Assembly: GCA_964534315.1 (NCBI GenBank)
Contig: CAZHOV010000004.1
Coordinates: 14,781 to 78,780, forward strand
Length of the DNA: 64,000 bases
Reading direction: 5' to 3'
Source: CAZHOV01 sp964534315
GTDB taxonomy: Bacteria; Bacteroidota; Bacteroidia; Chitinophagales; Saprospiraceae
Position 1 is the first letter of the stretch. Every line of letters starts with the position of its first letter. The position numbers and the translations under genes are program-made. Below are positions 54,232 through 63,951 of this stretch, piece by piece. The notes below the pieces were generated by a model, which was not told the DNA's origin, did no database searches, and saw only the letters and a list, made by a program, of their open reading frames with translations.

Positions 54232-55470
54232 TTGAAAACGTATTCTCTATACGAACTCAATAATTATATACGTCGCGTTTTAACGCTCAACTTTCAGGAT
54301 TCCCTCTGGATAACAGCAGAAATTGCCAATGCTAATTACTCCAGAGGGCATCTTTTCCTGGAACTGGTCCAAAAAGACGGCGAAGAGTCGGACCTCAAAG
54401 CAAAAGCCGATGCTGTCGTCTGGAAAAATACCATCCGTAAGTGGGGACGCCAAAAGGCCAAAAATCTCGAATCGGTAAGCCTTGAAGGCGTCGAAGTCCA
54501 ACTGGAAGTCATGGTGCAGTACCACGAGATCTATGGTATCAAATTGGAGATCCTCGACATCGAACTCTCGTTTACGCTCGGCCAACTGGCACTCCAACGG
54601 CAAAAAAATATTCAACAATTACAAGCGGAAGGACTGATTGAACTCAATAAATCGCTTCCCCTGCCTACAAGCATTCAGCGGATCGCCGTTATCAGTTCTC
54701 CAACTGCAGCGGGCTTCCAGGATTTCAGGGAACACCTCCAAAATAATCCTTACGATTACCAATTTCATATCGAACTTTTCCCTGCCAGTATGCAGGGTAA
54801 CCTGGTAGAAAAGGAGATGCTGCAGCAGCTCGAAAGAATCAAGTCTGAAAAGGCAGCTTTTGATTGCGTCGCCATCATGCGTGGCGGAGGTGCCAAACTG
54901 GATTTGGTAGCCTTTGATCAATTGGGTTTGTGCAGAGCTATTGCTCAATTCCCACTCCCGGTTGTCTCGGGTATCGGCCACGATATTGATGAATCATTGC
55001 TGGATAAAGTGGTTTTTGAATCCCTCAAGACGCCAACTGCTGTCGCTGATTTTTTTATCACCCATCAGCTTAACCTGGAATCCGGAATCGTATGGACCGG
55101 TCAGCAAATCTGCTATCTGGCCCGGCAAATCCTCCAAGAACAACTGCTCCGACTCGAACAAACAAATTTTGAACTCCAACGATGGAGTTCAAAATGGATG
55201 GAGCAGCAGCAATACCAACTCGATACGGCGGAGGAACAGCTTGAAAGACTTATTTTACAATTTTTTAAAGACGAACAAGTCCAATTAACACAATACGAGG
55301 AGGAAATAGCATCTTTAGACCCTGCAAATGTGCTAAAGCGGGGGTTTACTTATACCACCTTCAACGATCTTCCGGTTTCCAAAAGCAATCTCCCCCAAGA
55401 AGGCGATCAAATCCAGACCTATTTTGAAGTGGGTAAGTTAAAAAGTATCGTAAAAAAATCAGATTCATGA
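54232..55470 (+). CDS. xseA: exodeoxyribonuclease VII large subunit
   Basis: 412 residues from a TTG at 54232, chosen because the protein then begins with YSLYELNNYIRRVL, the normal N-terminal OB fold start; no in-frame ATG exists upstream after the sucC stop. The OB domain has SLWITAEIANANYSRGHLFLEL. The catalytic domain has RIAVISSPTAAGFQDFREHL, MRGGGAKLDLVAFD and SGIGHDIDESLLDKV, all typical. A coiled coil and a C-terminal segment follow. It degrades single-stranded DNA with XseB. Confidence 0.95.
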   Translation: MKTYSLYELNNYIRRVLTLNFQDSLWITAEIANANYSRGHLFLELVQKDGEESDLKAKADAVVWKNTIRKWGRQKAKNLESVSLEGVEVQLEVMVQYHEIYGIKLEILDIELSFTLGQLALQRQKNIQQLQAEGLIELNKSLPLPTSIQRIAVISSPTAAGFQDFREHLQNNPYDYQFHIELFPASMQGNLVEKEMLQQLERIKSEKAAFDCVAIMRGGGAKLDLVAFDQLGLCRAIAQFPLPVVSGIGHDIDESLLDKVVFESLKTPTAVADFFITHQLNLESGIVWTGQQICYLARQILQEQLLRLEQTNFELQRWSSKWMEQQQYQLDTAEEQLERLILQFFKDEQVQLTQYEEEIASLDPANVLKRGFTYTTFNDLPVSKSNLPQEGDQIQTYFEVGKLKSIVKKSDS

Positions 55471-55649
55471 AAATATCCTACGAAAAAGCAATTGAAGAAC
55501 TTCAAACCATCCTTCACGACTTAAAGGAAGGTCAAGTTTCTATGGACGAACTCACCCAAAAAGTTCAACGAGCAAAAGCGTTACTGGACCATTGCAAAAA
55601 CAAGCTCCGAACAACAGAAAAGAATATCAGCGATTTGATTGGTGAGTAG
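55467..55649 (+). CDS. xseB: exodeoxyribonuclease VII small subunit
   Basis: 60 residues. The start overlaps the xseA stop as ATGA, a sign of translational coupling. The sequence YEKAIEELQTILHDLKEGQ and DELTQKVQRAKALLDHCKNKL is the usual two-helix hairpin of XseB. Confidence 0.93.
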   Translation: MKISYEKAIEELQTILHDLKEGQVSMDELTQKVQRAKALLDHCKNKLRTTEKNISDLIGE

Positions 55650-55706
55650 TGTTTTTAGCTATTTGCTTACCTATCGGCAAGATAACATTCGCCTCAAACA
55701 TGAGCA

Positions 55707-58700
55707 TCACCTTATCAACGTCACATCTCCTTTTAATTGTATAACCTCCCCATCAGGTTTAACAAATTCGATGATATAAACGTAGACATCGGCAGGAGCT
55801 TCTTTACCGTTCATGCGGCCATCCCAACGCGAATCCAGATCTCGGCTTTCAAAAACCATTTCTCCCCAGCGATTGAAGATCTGCATAAAATTGAACTCGA
55901 TCAAACCAATAGAGACAAGCCCAAACTGATCATTGACCCCGTCGTTATTCGGTGTGAAAGCACTTGGAGCCTCTTGCCTTGGCTCTTCCACCGAAAACCC
56001 GATCGTTGCCGTACCCGAACAACCCTCCGGAGTCACTACATCGACTGTGAAGAAACTTTCGGGCAGATCCAATGGTTCGACCACCGCGGTCTCATTATCG
56101 GTAGAAACAATATCCGGACTCCCCGACCATTGGTAAGTCAAACTATCGACTTCATTCAGTATGACGGCCTCAAGTATGATGCGTTGCCCCTGCAATGCTT
56201 CCAAAATATCCGGATCGGCAGCAATTTCTACTTCCGGATTGTCCAAAACGGTAATGGTTACCTGTTTAGAAGCACTGCATCTTCCAATACTATCCGTAAC
56301 GGTGTAAACAACACTTTGATCCGGGTTGGCAACTGGTTCGGGACAATTGGTGCAACTCAAGCCAACAGCGGGCGTCCAAATTAAATTGTCGCCTTCCTCG
56401 ATCAACAGTTGCACTTCTGCGCCCCGGCAGATTATAGTATCCGTAAGGTTCAAAAAGAAGCTCGTATCCAGTACCGTAATTGAAATGGATTTGCTGGCGG
56501 GGCAACCCTGCACTTCCGCCTGCACCTCATAAGTGGCATTTATTGGCGTATTAATGACAGGATCAAAACAGTTTTCACAACTCAAAGTAGTATCAACAGG
56601 AGACCAGCTTGGATTATCTCCGTTCAACAATTCTACTTGAACCGTTTCCCCGAGGCAAATCGTCGTATCCGGAATAGAAAAATTTAAGGTTGCATTCACA
56701 ACATTTACTGGTAAACTAGTAGCCCCCGGGCATCCTTCTACCTGGTGCATCACGGTATAGGTAGTGGTTTGATCAGGGCTAACCACAGGATCAGGACAAT
56801 CCGTACAACTCAAGCCCGCCCCTGGCGACCACATAATTGAATCTCCCGGATTGGTCAGCTCCACCTGAAACGATTCACCAGGACAGATCGTCGCATCATT
56901 GACCGATAATCTGGGGGTTGGATCAATTACATTGACGGTGGCTTCCTGCGTATCTCTGCAAATACCATTTTGGGTAATCCTGAAATAAGTAGTGGTATCG
57001 CTTGGTTGTACGACAGCATTCAGTAGCGAATCTGGCGATTGCAGCCCGCTTCCCGGCGTCCATTGAAAGTCAATCTCCGGAAAGTTAAACTGTTCATAAG
57101 CCGGGGTGGAAAGGATGACAATTTCGCCCGGACAAATGGAGGTATCTGTAGGCGTAATAGCCAGTTCTTCCGGAATAGAGTCAACGGCGATAACGATCGT
57201 ATCGAATTTAGCGCAGCCGGGAACAGCGATTTCTGCTATATAGGTAGTGATTGTCTCCGGAGTAGCAATGACTTCGCTGCCAGAATTGGTATTCAGAGAA
57301 CCGTCGTTTGGCGTCCAAATAACATCATCACTCGAAGGCACAGCACTCACCGAGAGTTCCACCTCCGTTCCTTTGCAAATGAGCAAACTATCCTCCGGAT
57401 TATCCAGCTCGATCTCGATCTCCGTTATCTGTACATCGACCGCATCAATCGTCGTACAAGCACCATTAATAGCCGTCAGGGTTACGACTTGATCGGAAGT
57501 GGGAAAGATGACCGGATTAGGAGAATCCGGGTCGACAATATCACCCGGCGGAGACCAGGTGTATCCATATCCGTCCACCGGAATCGTATTTCCTAAAACA
57601 ATGGGCTCTTCCTGGCAGACGGAGGTATCGTTGGCTACATTCAAGATGGGGAAGGTATCAACAGTTACAATAATACTATCGGTTGAAGGTACCGGACAGT
57701 CGTCGTTCATAACAGAAAGATAATAGGTCGTACTCTCCGAAGGGGTCACTTGGGGGTTATTGCTGTTATCGGAAAAACCTATTGGATCCGAAGTCCAGGT
57801 ATAGGTGTTGTTCCCAGGCGAAACACCTCCCAGGAAGAGGGAAGAACCGATACATAAGGCAGTATCATTAGCCGTTTCATATTGTGGGGCTGTTCCTTCC
57901 AGCACTACCAATGACAAGCTATCGACAATAGTGCAATTTGGAGTGGTTAGTGTTATGGTATAGGTAATCGTATCGTTTTGATTAGGATTGATATCGGTGG
58001 CGGTGACTACCGGATTGGGGCAGTCATCGCAACTCAAACCTATAGAGGGTTCCCAAGCAAAAGTACCCCCTGTGAAATCCGTATTAGCAGCCAATTGAAA
58101 GGCTTCCCCTTCGCATCCCACCAAATCATTACCAACCAACACATCAAAAACTTCAACCGTAACCTGTTCAGTAATGGAGTTGCAAACGCCAAAAATTTCA
58201 ACCTCATATTCAGTCGTCTGCATTGGGGTGGCAATAGGGTCGGGGCAGCTGGTACAACTGAGTCCTGTTTCGGGCGTCCATTGATAAACATTCCCCCCTG
58301 TTGCCAATAGCTGGGTGGGTTGCCCCATACAAAGGGCCGTATCTTCGGAAACAGTAAAAAAATCACCAAAACCTTCCAGAACACCGGGAGTGGTGGCATC
58401 AAAATTAATATTGATCGCCCCGCTAACGATAGCTCCTCCCCAATCGTTGATAAAAACATAATACCATTCGCCGGTTTCGACAGGAATAGTAGAGACAAAA
58501 TCATCACCGCCTGCACCCTCGCAGACATCTAAAACCGGCGTTCCAAAAATCGGGTGAACATCGGCTAATCCCGTCAGGTCGGCTCCAGCTGCCCAAGAGC
58601 TTCTAAGAGGTTGAGTAGTAGCGGTGGAGTCACAGGCATTGTCCGGATTTTCATAGGGCCCCCACACCTGGAAGTCTATATCGGATGCTTCATTAGGATT

Positions 58701-60224
58701 ATTACTTTCCATAGCGAAGCCAAAATTACCGTCTTCCTGAACCTGAAAGTAGAACCAGGTAAAGTTGGGTTGCTGAATACCTCCCCAACAGCCGTCATTG
58801 ATGCCCGGCTGAAAAAAGTTCGGGTCTCCCTGACCAGGGCCAACCGTAACGATTGCAGGAATGTTGGGAGTACAGCCATTCAACAACAAAGCATCTTCAC
58901 AATCAACCGCAGGCGGAAAAATAATCGGGCAGGTCGTCGTATCTATCGAAATATCAAAGGGTGTGCAATTACCTGCATTAGCTACTACAATGTAGTAGGT
59001 GCCTGCCTCATCTAATGGAGCAGCGTCAATGGTGGGATCCAACCCAAAACCACCTCCTGCCTGTCCCAGGCAATTCATTGCTGCATCGGGGCAATCATCA
59101 TACACCGCTACTCCAGTACCCGCATTTGCTCCGGTAACCGTAACCGAAATACACTCATTTCCTGGCGAATCATAAGTAAAGATATAATCATCACCATTAA
59201 GAAAATTATCGTCCAAGCTGCAAGGACCATTCGCTACGGTATTTCCTGCAAAGCAAGTAGACAGATCGGATTCGCTATAGGGGATACTTGGTATTTCGGC
59301 CGGTTCGCTACAAGAAACGATTGGCGGGATGGTACAGGTATCTGGTGAGCACTCCCAGGTAATCTCAAAACCGGGGTTGGTCACCGATCCGTCCGAAGTA
59401 AAGCCGATCGTAATACAGGGAGTGGAAGATTGCAATTGGAATTGGCTACCCACCCCAGTCAAGTTGGTAATAATGGGCGCATTGGTATCATCGCCGGCGT
59501 AGAAAGTCAAATTATCAAAACCATTTTCAATATTATACTCCTCTACGGTCAAAAACAAGCACTGGAAGAAATCCTGGGGGCAAATCGTTAAAATCGAGTT
59601 TGTCCCTGTTGGACTTTCATTGTTACTGTAGTCACCGTCAGAGCCCCCCGAATCATATAGGGTGCCTGTGCACGAAGCCGTAAACGTTACGTCTCCCATA
59701 TCGATATCTGGAATATACTCTGTTATACAGATCACAAATTCTCCCTCATTGGGTGCACCCGTGTCTGAATAATCATTGATTCTCAAAAAATAGGGTACGC
59801 CCGGCGTAAGCCCAAAAATATCAAAGGAGACTTCTGTAGCGTTTAGGGGGGCACTTTCGCAAGCCAACTCCTGTAATTCACTACAATCTCCTCGGTAGAG
59901 GGCTACTTGCGGCATGACCATACCTGTAGGGCCATCAATTCCGGAAACGGTGATATTAAAGTCTACAATGCTTCCATCAGGCGGAATGGTAAAACCAAAA
60001 AATACATCTCGTTGAGTGCCGTTGAAGCAGGTAGGCACATCTACCGGCTGCACGACAGAGGTATTTGCATCTATGTTATTAAAAATGACCGTATCCGGAC
60101 AAAAAGGCACTTCCCCAAGATCAAAAAGGGTGGCGCAATCATCATATGCCGGTTGGGCAAAAGTACTATAAGAAATAAAAAAGGAAAAAGAAAAAAGGAA
60201 ATAGGTGAGGAAACGGTTTTTCAT
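55707..60224 (-). CDS. very large secreted repeat protein with T9SS type B (CHU_C) tail
   Basis: 1505 residues. The signal peptide is FLFSFSFFISYSTFAQ. The first 600 residues hold beta-sandwich domains with Cys pairs (PYFLRINDYSDTGAP-type pre-peptidase C-like folds). From about 640 to 1370 nine modules of roughly 80 residues repeat the pattern WTP..GLSCTxCPDPVATPxQTTxYTV. The tail (PSAFTPNNDGVNDQFG, FNRWGEMVFES, then APADVYVYII) is the gliding-motility-associated C-terminal domain used by T9SS for surface attachment. It is probably an adhesin. A good promoter lies upstream at 60283-60311. Confidence 0.93.
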   Translation of the reverse strand: MKNRFLTYFLFSFSFFISYSTFAQPAYDDCATLFDLGEVPFCPDTVIFNNIDANTSVVQPVDVPTCFNGTQRDVFFGFTIPPDGSIVDFNITVSGIDGPTGMVMPQVALYRGDCSELQELACESAPLNATEVSFDIFGLTPGVPYFLRINDYSDTGAPNEGEFVICITEYIPDIDMGDVTFTASCTGTLYDSGGSDGDYSNNESPTGTNSILTICPQDFFQCLFLTVEEYNIENGFDNLTFYAGDDTNAPIITNLTGVGSQFQLQSSTPCITIGFTSDGSVTNPGFEITWECSPDTCTIPPIVSCSEPAEIPSIPYSESDLSTCFAGNTVANGPCSLDDNFLNGDDYIFTYDSPGNECISVTVTGANAGTGVAVYDDCPDAAMNCLGQAGGGFGLDPTIDAAPLDEAGTYYIVVANAGNCTPFDISIDTTTCPIIFPPAVDCEDALLLNGCTPNIPAIVTVGPGQGDPNFFQPGINDGCWGGIQQPNFTWFYFQVQEDGNFGFAMESNNPNEASDIDFQVWGPYENPDNACDSTATTQPLRSSWAAGADLTGLADVHPIFGTPVLDVCEGAGGDDFVSTIPVETGEWYYVFINDWGGAIVSGAININFDATTPGVLEGFGDFFTVSEDTALCMGQPTQLLATGGNVYQWTPETGLSCTSCPDPIATPMQTTEYEVEIFGVCNSITEQVTVEVFDVLVGNDLVGCEGEAFQLAANTDFTGGTFAWEPSIGLSCDDCPNPVVTATDINPNQNDTITYTITLTTPNCTIVDSLSLVVLEGTAPQYETANDTALCIGSSLFLGGVSPGNNTYTWTSDPIGFSDNSNNPQVTPSESTTYYLSVMNDDCPVPSTDSIIVTVDTFPILNVANDTSVCQEEPIVLGNTIPVDGYGYTWSPPGDIVDPDSPNPVIFPTSDQVVTLTAINGACTTIDAVDVQITEIEIELDNPEDSLLICKGTEVELSVSAVPSSDDVIWTPNDGSLNTNSGSEVIATPETITTYIAEIAVPGCAKFDTIVIAVDSIPEELAITPTDTSICPGEIVILSTPAYEQFNFPEIDFQWTPGSGLQSPDSLLNAVVQPSDTTTYFRITQNGICRDTQEATVNVIDPTPRLSVNDATICPGESFQVELTNPGDSIMWSPGAGLSCTDCPDPVVSPDQTTTYTVMHQVEGCPGATSLPVNVVNATLNFSIPDTTICLGETVQVELLNGDNPSWSPVDTTLSCENCFDPVINTPINATYEVQAEVQGCPASKSISITVLDTSFFLNLTDTIICRGAEVQLLIEEGDNLIWTPAVGLSCTNCPEPVANPDQSVVYTVTDSIGRCSASKQVTITVLDNPEVEIAADPDILEALQGQRIILEAVILNEVDSLTYQWSGSPDIVSTDNETAVVEPLDLPESFFTVDVVTPEGCSGTATIGFSVEEPRQEAPSAFTPNNDGVNDQFGLVSIGLIEFNFMQIFNRWGEMVFESRDLDSRWDGRMNGKEAPADVYVYIIEFVKPDGEVIQLKGDVTLIR

Positions 60225-60282
60225 AAAATTAGTTTTTCATAAAATGATCAGCTTGGTCTTCAAGGTTTTTTATAATTGAATC

Positions 60283-60311
60283 CAAATATAATGAAAAATT
60301 AGACCTTCAAA
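60283..60311 (-). promoter_or_regulatory. Bacteroidota-type promoter of the T9SS repeat protein
   Basis: On the minus strand TTTG (60311-60308), a 17-nt spacer and TATATTTG (60290-60283) fit the TTTG ... TAnnTTTG consensus; the ATG lies about 59 nt downstream. Confidence 0.6.
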
Positions 60312-60369
60312 TGGTTATAGTTTTTCAAAGATGGGAATTAATAACAAATCAAAAAGGGAAGAAAATAGA

Positions 60370-61074
60370 CTAAACTTTTCCGATCGCTATCTTTTTATTG
60401 TACCACTTTTCTTTATGCGATAAAATCCTTAACTGAGTAAAATACATGATCATCCCGATCAACACTCCGATAATAGCTCCTAAGAAGACGTCTTTTAGAA
60501 AATGCTGAACCAGATAAATCCTTGATATTCCGACGAGAACAGCTGCGATCAGACAAACCGGGCCTGTCCACTTCTTTTTGGGTAAGAAAAAGGCCATTAA
60601 ACTAAAAAGGGCAAAGCCTCCCATCGTATGACCAGAGGGAAAGCTGGAAGTGGAACTCATATTTAGGTGTACGCCAGCAACTAAATGAATTTGCTCCCAT
60701 AACGCTGTATCAGCAAAATAACTGGCCGGCCGCGGATGCGCAAAAAACGACTTTGAGAGATTGGCCACTAACATCACAAATAAACCTGTAACTGGAAGTA
60801 ATAAAACATAACGGAAGCCAACAAATAACAGCAAGATCATCCCGATCAGGTAGCCCCACTCCTCCCCCATTTTGGTAAAGTACTTAAAAAAGAGGTCCCC
60901 AAAAGCTGACCGTCGATCGCTAAAAAAGAAAATTTCATCGCCTTGGTCTATAAAAACTAATAAAATAGCTGAAACCACCAGAAAGAGAACGTATCCTATG
61001 AAAAAGACCTTATTGGAATTAAGCAGTTCCCCTACATTATTTTTTAATCGGGTCCAAAAAAATTGCCGGTCCAT
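60370..61074 (-). CDS. PAP2 family phosphatase
   Basis: 234 residues with five or six membrane helices. All three PAP2 signatures are present: KSFFAHPRP (KX6RP), PSGHTMGG and SRIYLVQHFLKD. Family members remove phosphate from undecaprenyl-PP, phosphatidic acid or lipid A on the periplasmic side. It starts 5 bp after the end of the LptF/G gene, so the two are one transcript; a lipid carrier or LPS role is reasonable. Confidence 0.92.
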   Translation of the reverse strand: MDRQFFWTRLKNNVGELLNSNKVFFIGYVLFLVVSAILLVFIDQGDEIFFFSDRRSAFGDLFFKYFTKMGEEWGYLIGMILLLFVGFRYVLLLPVTGLFVMLVANLSKSFFAHPRPASYFADTALWEQIHLVAGVHLNMSSTSSFPSGHTMGGFALFSLMAFFLPKKKWTGPVCLIAAVLVGISRIYLVQHFLKDVFLGAIIGVLIGMIMYFTQLRILSHKEKWYNKKIAIGKV

Positions 61075-61079
61075 TTCTG

Positions 61080-62669
61080 TTATTTTTCCTTTCTGAATCG
61101 TGCGACTACTTTATACACTACCCTGTTAATCCTATCAGAATCCAGCAACCTGGAATCATTCATCGCCTTATAGGTGAGTAGAAGCCCAATTGGAAATAAG
61201 ATAAGGCAAGGCAACCAAGCTGCAAGAATAGCAGGCATAGCCCCCTCTTCTGCTACATTTTTAAAGGTAATATTCATAATGATATAAGCCATAAAAAACA
61301 GGATGGAGATCAGAATGGGGTAACCAAATCCACCTTTCCGGATGATCGCTCCCATAGGAGCTCCAATAAATAAAAAGATAAAGCAGACCAGGGACATACT
61401 AAACTTGACATGTAGTTCAAAGATGTGTTTCACGCGCTGTTCGTAGCTACGTTTGAGGATTCTGTTGGTGGACTCCGCCTGGTTTTTGATACTTCTGGCA
61501 AACGTTTTTGCTCTGTTTAAGAGCCTCGAATGCTCCCGTTCACCTAAGGTCTCATAAAAACTGCCATATGCCGAAAGGGGTTGATCTATATTTTGCTTGA
61601 TAATTACCGGATTGCGAACCACCCTTTTTTCTTGCTTTTTTTCTTTGCCTACCCTTCTTAGCTCAGGTACCGATTGACCTTTATTTTGAGTCACCTTTTG
61701 ATTGATCAGAATGCTTTGGGAAGAGTCTCGATCTATAGAATCTTTTTCCTCGCTATTCGCTTCTTGCAGAAACCTGAAATAGCGGGTATTGTATTTAACG
61801 AGGTCGCCAACCCGCTTATTAATGTTTATATCCAGGGTGTCAATAGCATCTACCAATTGAGATGCTGTCAGCATTTTATAATGGTTTTTAAATAATTCGC
61901 GGTCTGTCCAGTTGATCTCAAACTCTTGAAGGTCAAATACCTTATCCCAAGTTTTGAAGGTAGTTCGCACAAAGGGATAAGTTTGATCTTTATTACGCTT
62001 TCCCTCAGGTTTCATCTGGCGGTATTGGGTACCATCTTCAAGGTTCATGACGAAATAGCGCTTATCTTCCGTTGTATACATCTTGCCTTTTTCCGCCAGA
62101 ATTTGACTGATCTTTCCGTCTTTATTCTCCTTTTGATCGTAGATCAGCACGTCTTCGATACTGATATTATCTTCTTTTTTTACCCCCATACGGATAATAA
62201 AATCCTGAAAATCATTATTAAAAACCCCTTCTTCCAGATTAAGGGTAGGTTTTTGTTTTTTTACATCGTACAGACGGGATTTAAATTTCAGGTTAGCAAC
62301 CGGCATTAGATTATTGGAGCAGAAGAAAGAAAAGAAGCTGATCAACAAGGCAAAAAACATTAAAGACCGTATGATCCTTAATAAGGGTACTCCTGCCGAT
62401 TTCATACTGGTCAATTCGTATCGCTCAGCCATATTCCCCATCACCATTACCGACGAGATTAATATAGCAATCGGCAAGGCCATCGGAAAGAAAGATACAG
62501 ACATGTAAAAGATCATCTCCATCAAGAACAATAACCCCGCTCCCTTTCCAATAATATCATCAATATAAATCCACAAGTATTGCATCAACAATACGAAAAT
62601 GGCTATGAAGAAGGTAACCACAAAAGGAGGAACAAAAGATGTAATGATTAACTTGTCTATCTTTTTCAA
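61080..62669 (-). CDS. LptF/LptG family permease (YjgP/YjgQ)
   Basis: 529 residues. Helices at the N-terminus (about 12-35, 60-85, 100-125) and at the C-terminus (about 425-515) flank a large periplasmic beta-jellyroll domain. Signs of the family are IIGKGAGLLFLMEMIFYMSVSFFPMALPIAIL and ELTSMKSAGVPLLRII near the coupling helix. It pulls LPS out of the inner membrane with the LptB ATPase. An in-domain insert (about 290-340) rich in Lys/Arg/Gln is present. TACCTTTG lies 24 bp upstream. Confidence 0.93.
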   Translation of the reverse strand: MKKIDKLIITSFVPPFVVTFFIAIFVLLMQYLWIYIDDIIGKGAGLLFLMEMIFYMSVSFFPMALPIAILISSVMVMGNMAERYELTSMKSAGVPLLRIIRSLMFFALLISFFSFFCSNNLMPVANLKFKSRLYDVKKQKPTLNLEEGVFNNDFQDFIIRMGVKKEDNISIEDVLIYDQKENKDGKISQILAEKGKMYTTEDKRYFVMNLEDGTQYRQMKPEGKRNKDQTYPFVRTTFKTWDKVFDLQEFEINWTDRELFKNHYKMLTASQLVDAIDTLDININKRVGDLVKYNTRYFRFLQEANSEEKDSIDRDSSQSILINQKVTQNKGQSVPELRRVGKEKKQEKRVVRNPVIIKQNIDQPLSAYGSFYETLGEREHSRLLNRAKTFARSIKNQAESTNRILKRSYEQRVKHIFELHVKFSMSLVCFIFLFIGAPMGAIIRKGGFGYPILISILFFMAYIIMNITFKNVAEEGAMPAILAAWLPCLILFPIGLLLTYKAMNDSRLLDSDRINRVVYKVVARFRKEK

Positions 62670-62872
62670 ACCAATCGTTTTCTACTAAACGACAAAGGTA
62701 GTAAACTATTGAGTAAACACGAGTCATCCCGTCCTGCTTTTTTCTAGTGCTGAGAGTAGAGAATTTATATTTTTAACCTAAAAAACGGAAAACACCATTC
62801 ATATTTTTCTCTTTTTTTAAAAAATTTAAGTCTTCTGTAACATTTTAAAAGCTCGATCGTCTTCCAGATACA
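62670..62872. other. divergent region between the permease and sigma-factor genes
   Basis: 203 bp. It contains the minus-strand TACCTTTG box (62693-62700) for the permease gene and the dispersed GAGTCATCCCGTCCTGC half-element at 62721-62737. No clear promoter for the sigma gene is seen. Confidence 0.45.
62693..62700 (-). promoter_or_regulatory. TAnnTTTG box of the LptF/G-type gene
   Basis: Minus-strand TACCTTTG, 24 bp before the ATG; the upstream -33 element is not clear. Confidence 0.45.
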
Positions 62873-63382
62873 ATGAGTCCAAAAGAATTTACACAACGCA
62901 TATTACCCTTTAAAGATAAGCTGTACAGGCTATCGCTCCGGATGATGAACAACGTGGCGGAGTCGGAGGATATCGTACAGGAGGTCTTCATAAAGCTATG
63001 GAAATCAAGGGATAACATGGACCAATATCAGAATCTTGAAGCTTGGAGTATGCGGATGACCAAAAATCTAAGCATTGACCGGTTGCGGGCCAGGAAGCAC
63101 GCCGCCGTACAAATGCCTGAAGGAATTGATTTTAAAGCAAATGGCAAAAGCCCCGATCAAACAGCAGAATTGAATGAAACCATGGATCAGATACACAAAT
63201 TCATCAACGCATTACCCAAAGATCAACAAGTTGCCATCCATTTGCGGGAGATTGAAGGAATGACGTACAAAGAGATTGCCGATTTTATGGATACTAATGT
63301 CAATCAGGTGAAAACCTATATTTTCAGAGCCCGAAAGCAACTTCAAAAAGCGCTATTAAACGTAGAAAGTTATGGTTTATAA
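62873..63382 (+). CDS. ECF-type RNA polymerase sigma factor
   Basis: 169 residues. Sigma region 2 (about 10-78: LYRLSLRMMNNVAESEDIVQEVFIKLWK, then NLEAWSMRMTKNLSIDRLRARK) and region 4 (about 110-160: FINALPKDQQVAIHLREIEGMTYKEIADFM and VKTYIFRARKQLQ) are intact. ECF factors redirect RNA polymerase in response to envelope signals. Its stop overlaps the start of the next gene by 11 bp, so the two are coupled. Confidence 0.94.
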   Translation: MSPKEFTQRILPFKDKLYRLSLRMMNNVAESEDIVQEVFIKLWKSRDNMDQYQNLEAWSMRMTKNLSIDRLRARKHAAVQMPEGIDFKANGKSPDQTAELNETMDQIHKFINALPKDQQVAIHLREIEGMTYKEIADFMDTNVNQVKTYIFRARKQLQKALLNVESYGL

Positions 63383-63896
63383 GAATAAAAATATCAACGA
63401 ATTACTCGAAAAATACTGGGAAGGAGCTACTTCTTTAGAAGAGGAACACATCTTAAAAGACTTCTTCGCCCAAGAAGAAGTACCTCAAGCATTCCGGAAA
63501 GTACAGCCACTATTTAGTTACTTCCGTAACCAACAAAATGTGGCCTTTGAAGAACCTTTAGCTGCCCTTGAAAACGAGCAGGACGAACAAGTGGTGATCA
63601 GAATGCGACCAAACCCAGGAAGGACTATATGGGCGCAACTACGCCCCATTTTACAAATGGCCGCCGCCGTTGTACTAATCGTCGGGTTTTCATTTGTCAT
63701 CTGGCAGCAAGAAAACCAGTCCTCTCAAAAGGCAGATTTAATACAACAAGACACGTTTGAAGATCCTGAAAAAGCCCAGGCCACTGTCGAAATGGCCCTG
63801 AAATTCGTTTCTCAAAAACTCAATAAAGGCGCCCAAACTGCTACCGGAGGCCTCAAAAAAGTGAATAAACCGTTTGAAATTATTCAATACGAATAA
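63372..63896 (+). CDS. single-pass membrane protein, putative regulator of the sigma factor
   Basis: 174 residues. The N-terminal cytosolic part (INELLEKYWEGATSLEEEHIL) has the short-helix pattern of anti-sigma N-termini; a membrane helix lies at about 94-112 (LQMAAAVVLIVGFSFVIW), and the C-terminal 60 residues are periplasmic. No zinc-binding HxxxCxxC motif is present. The overlap with the sigma gene argues that it controls that sigma factor. An octamer repeat starts 10 bp after the stop. Confidence 0.65.
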   Translation: MVYKNKNINELLEKYWEGATSLEEEHILKDFFAQEEVPQAFRKVQPLFSYFRNQQNVAFEEPLAALENEQDEQVVIRMRPNPGRTIWAQLRPILQMAAAVVLIVGFSFVIWQQENQSSQKADLIQQDTFEDPEKAQATVEMALKFVSQKLNKGAQTATGGLKKVNKPFEIIQYE

Positions 63897-63905
63897 GGTA
63901 TAGGG

Positions 63906-63951
63906 CGGTACAGCGGTACAGCGGCACAGCGGTACAGCGGTACAGCGGCAG
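63906..63951. repeat. octamer tandem repeat (CGGTACAG type)
   Basis: Five full units and a partial (CGGTACAG, CGGTACAG, CGGCACAG, CGGTACAG, CGGTACAG, CGGCAG), the same family as at 51730-51873. Confidence 0.85.

Noticed and set aside
54222..54263. Short ATG frame at the sucC-xseA junction as an upstream peptide
   Set aside because: Thirteen codons only, out of frame with xseA, and no sign of conservation can be seen; the xseA TTG start explains the region.
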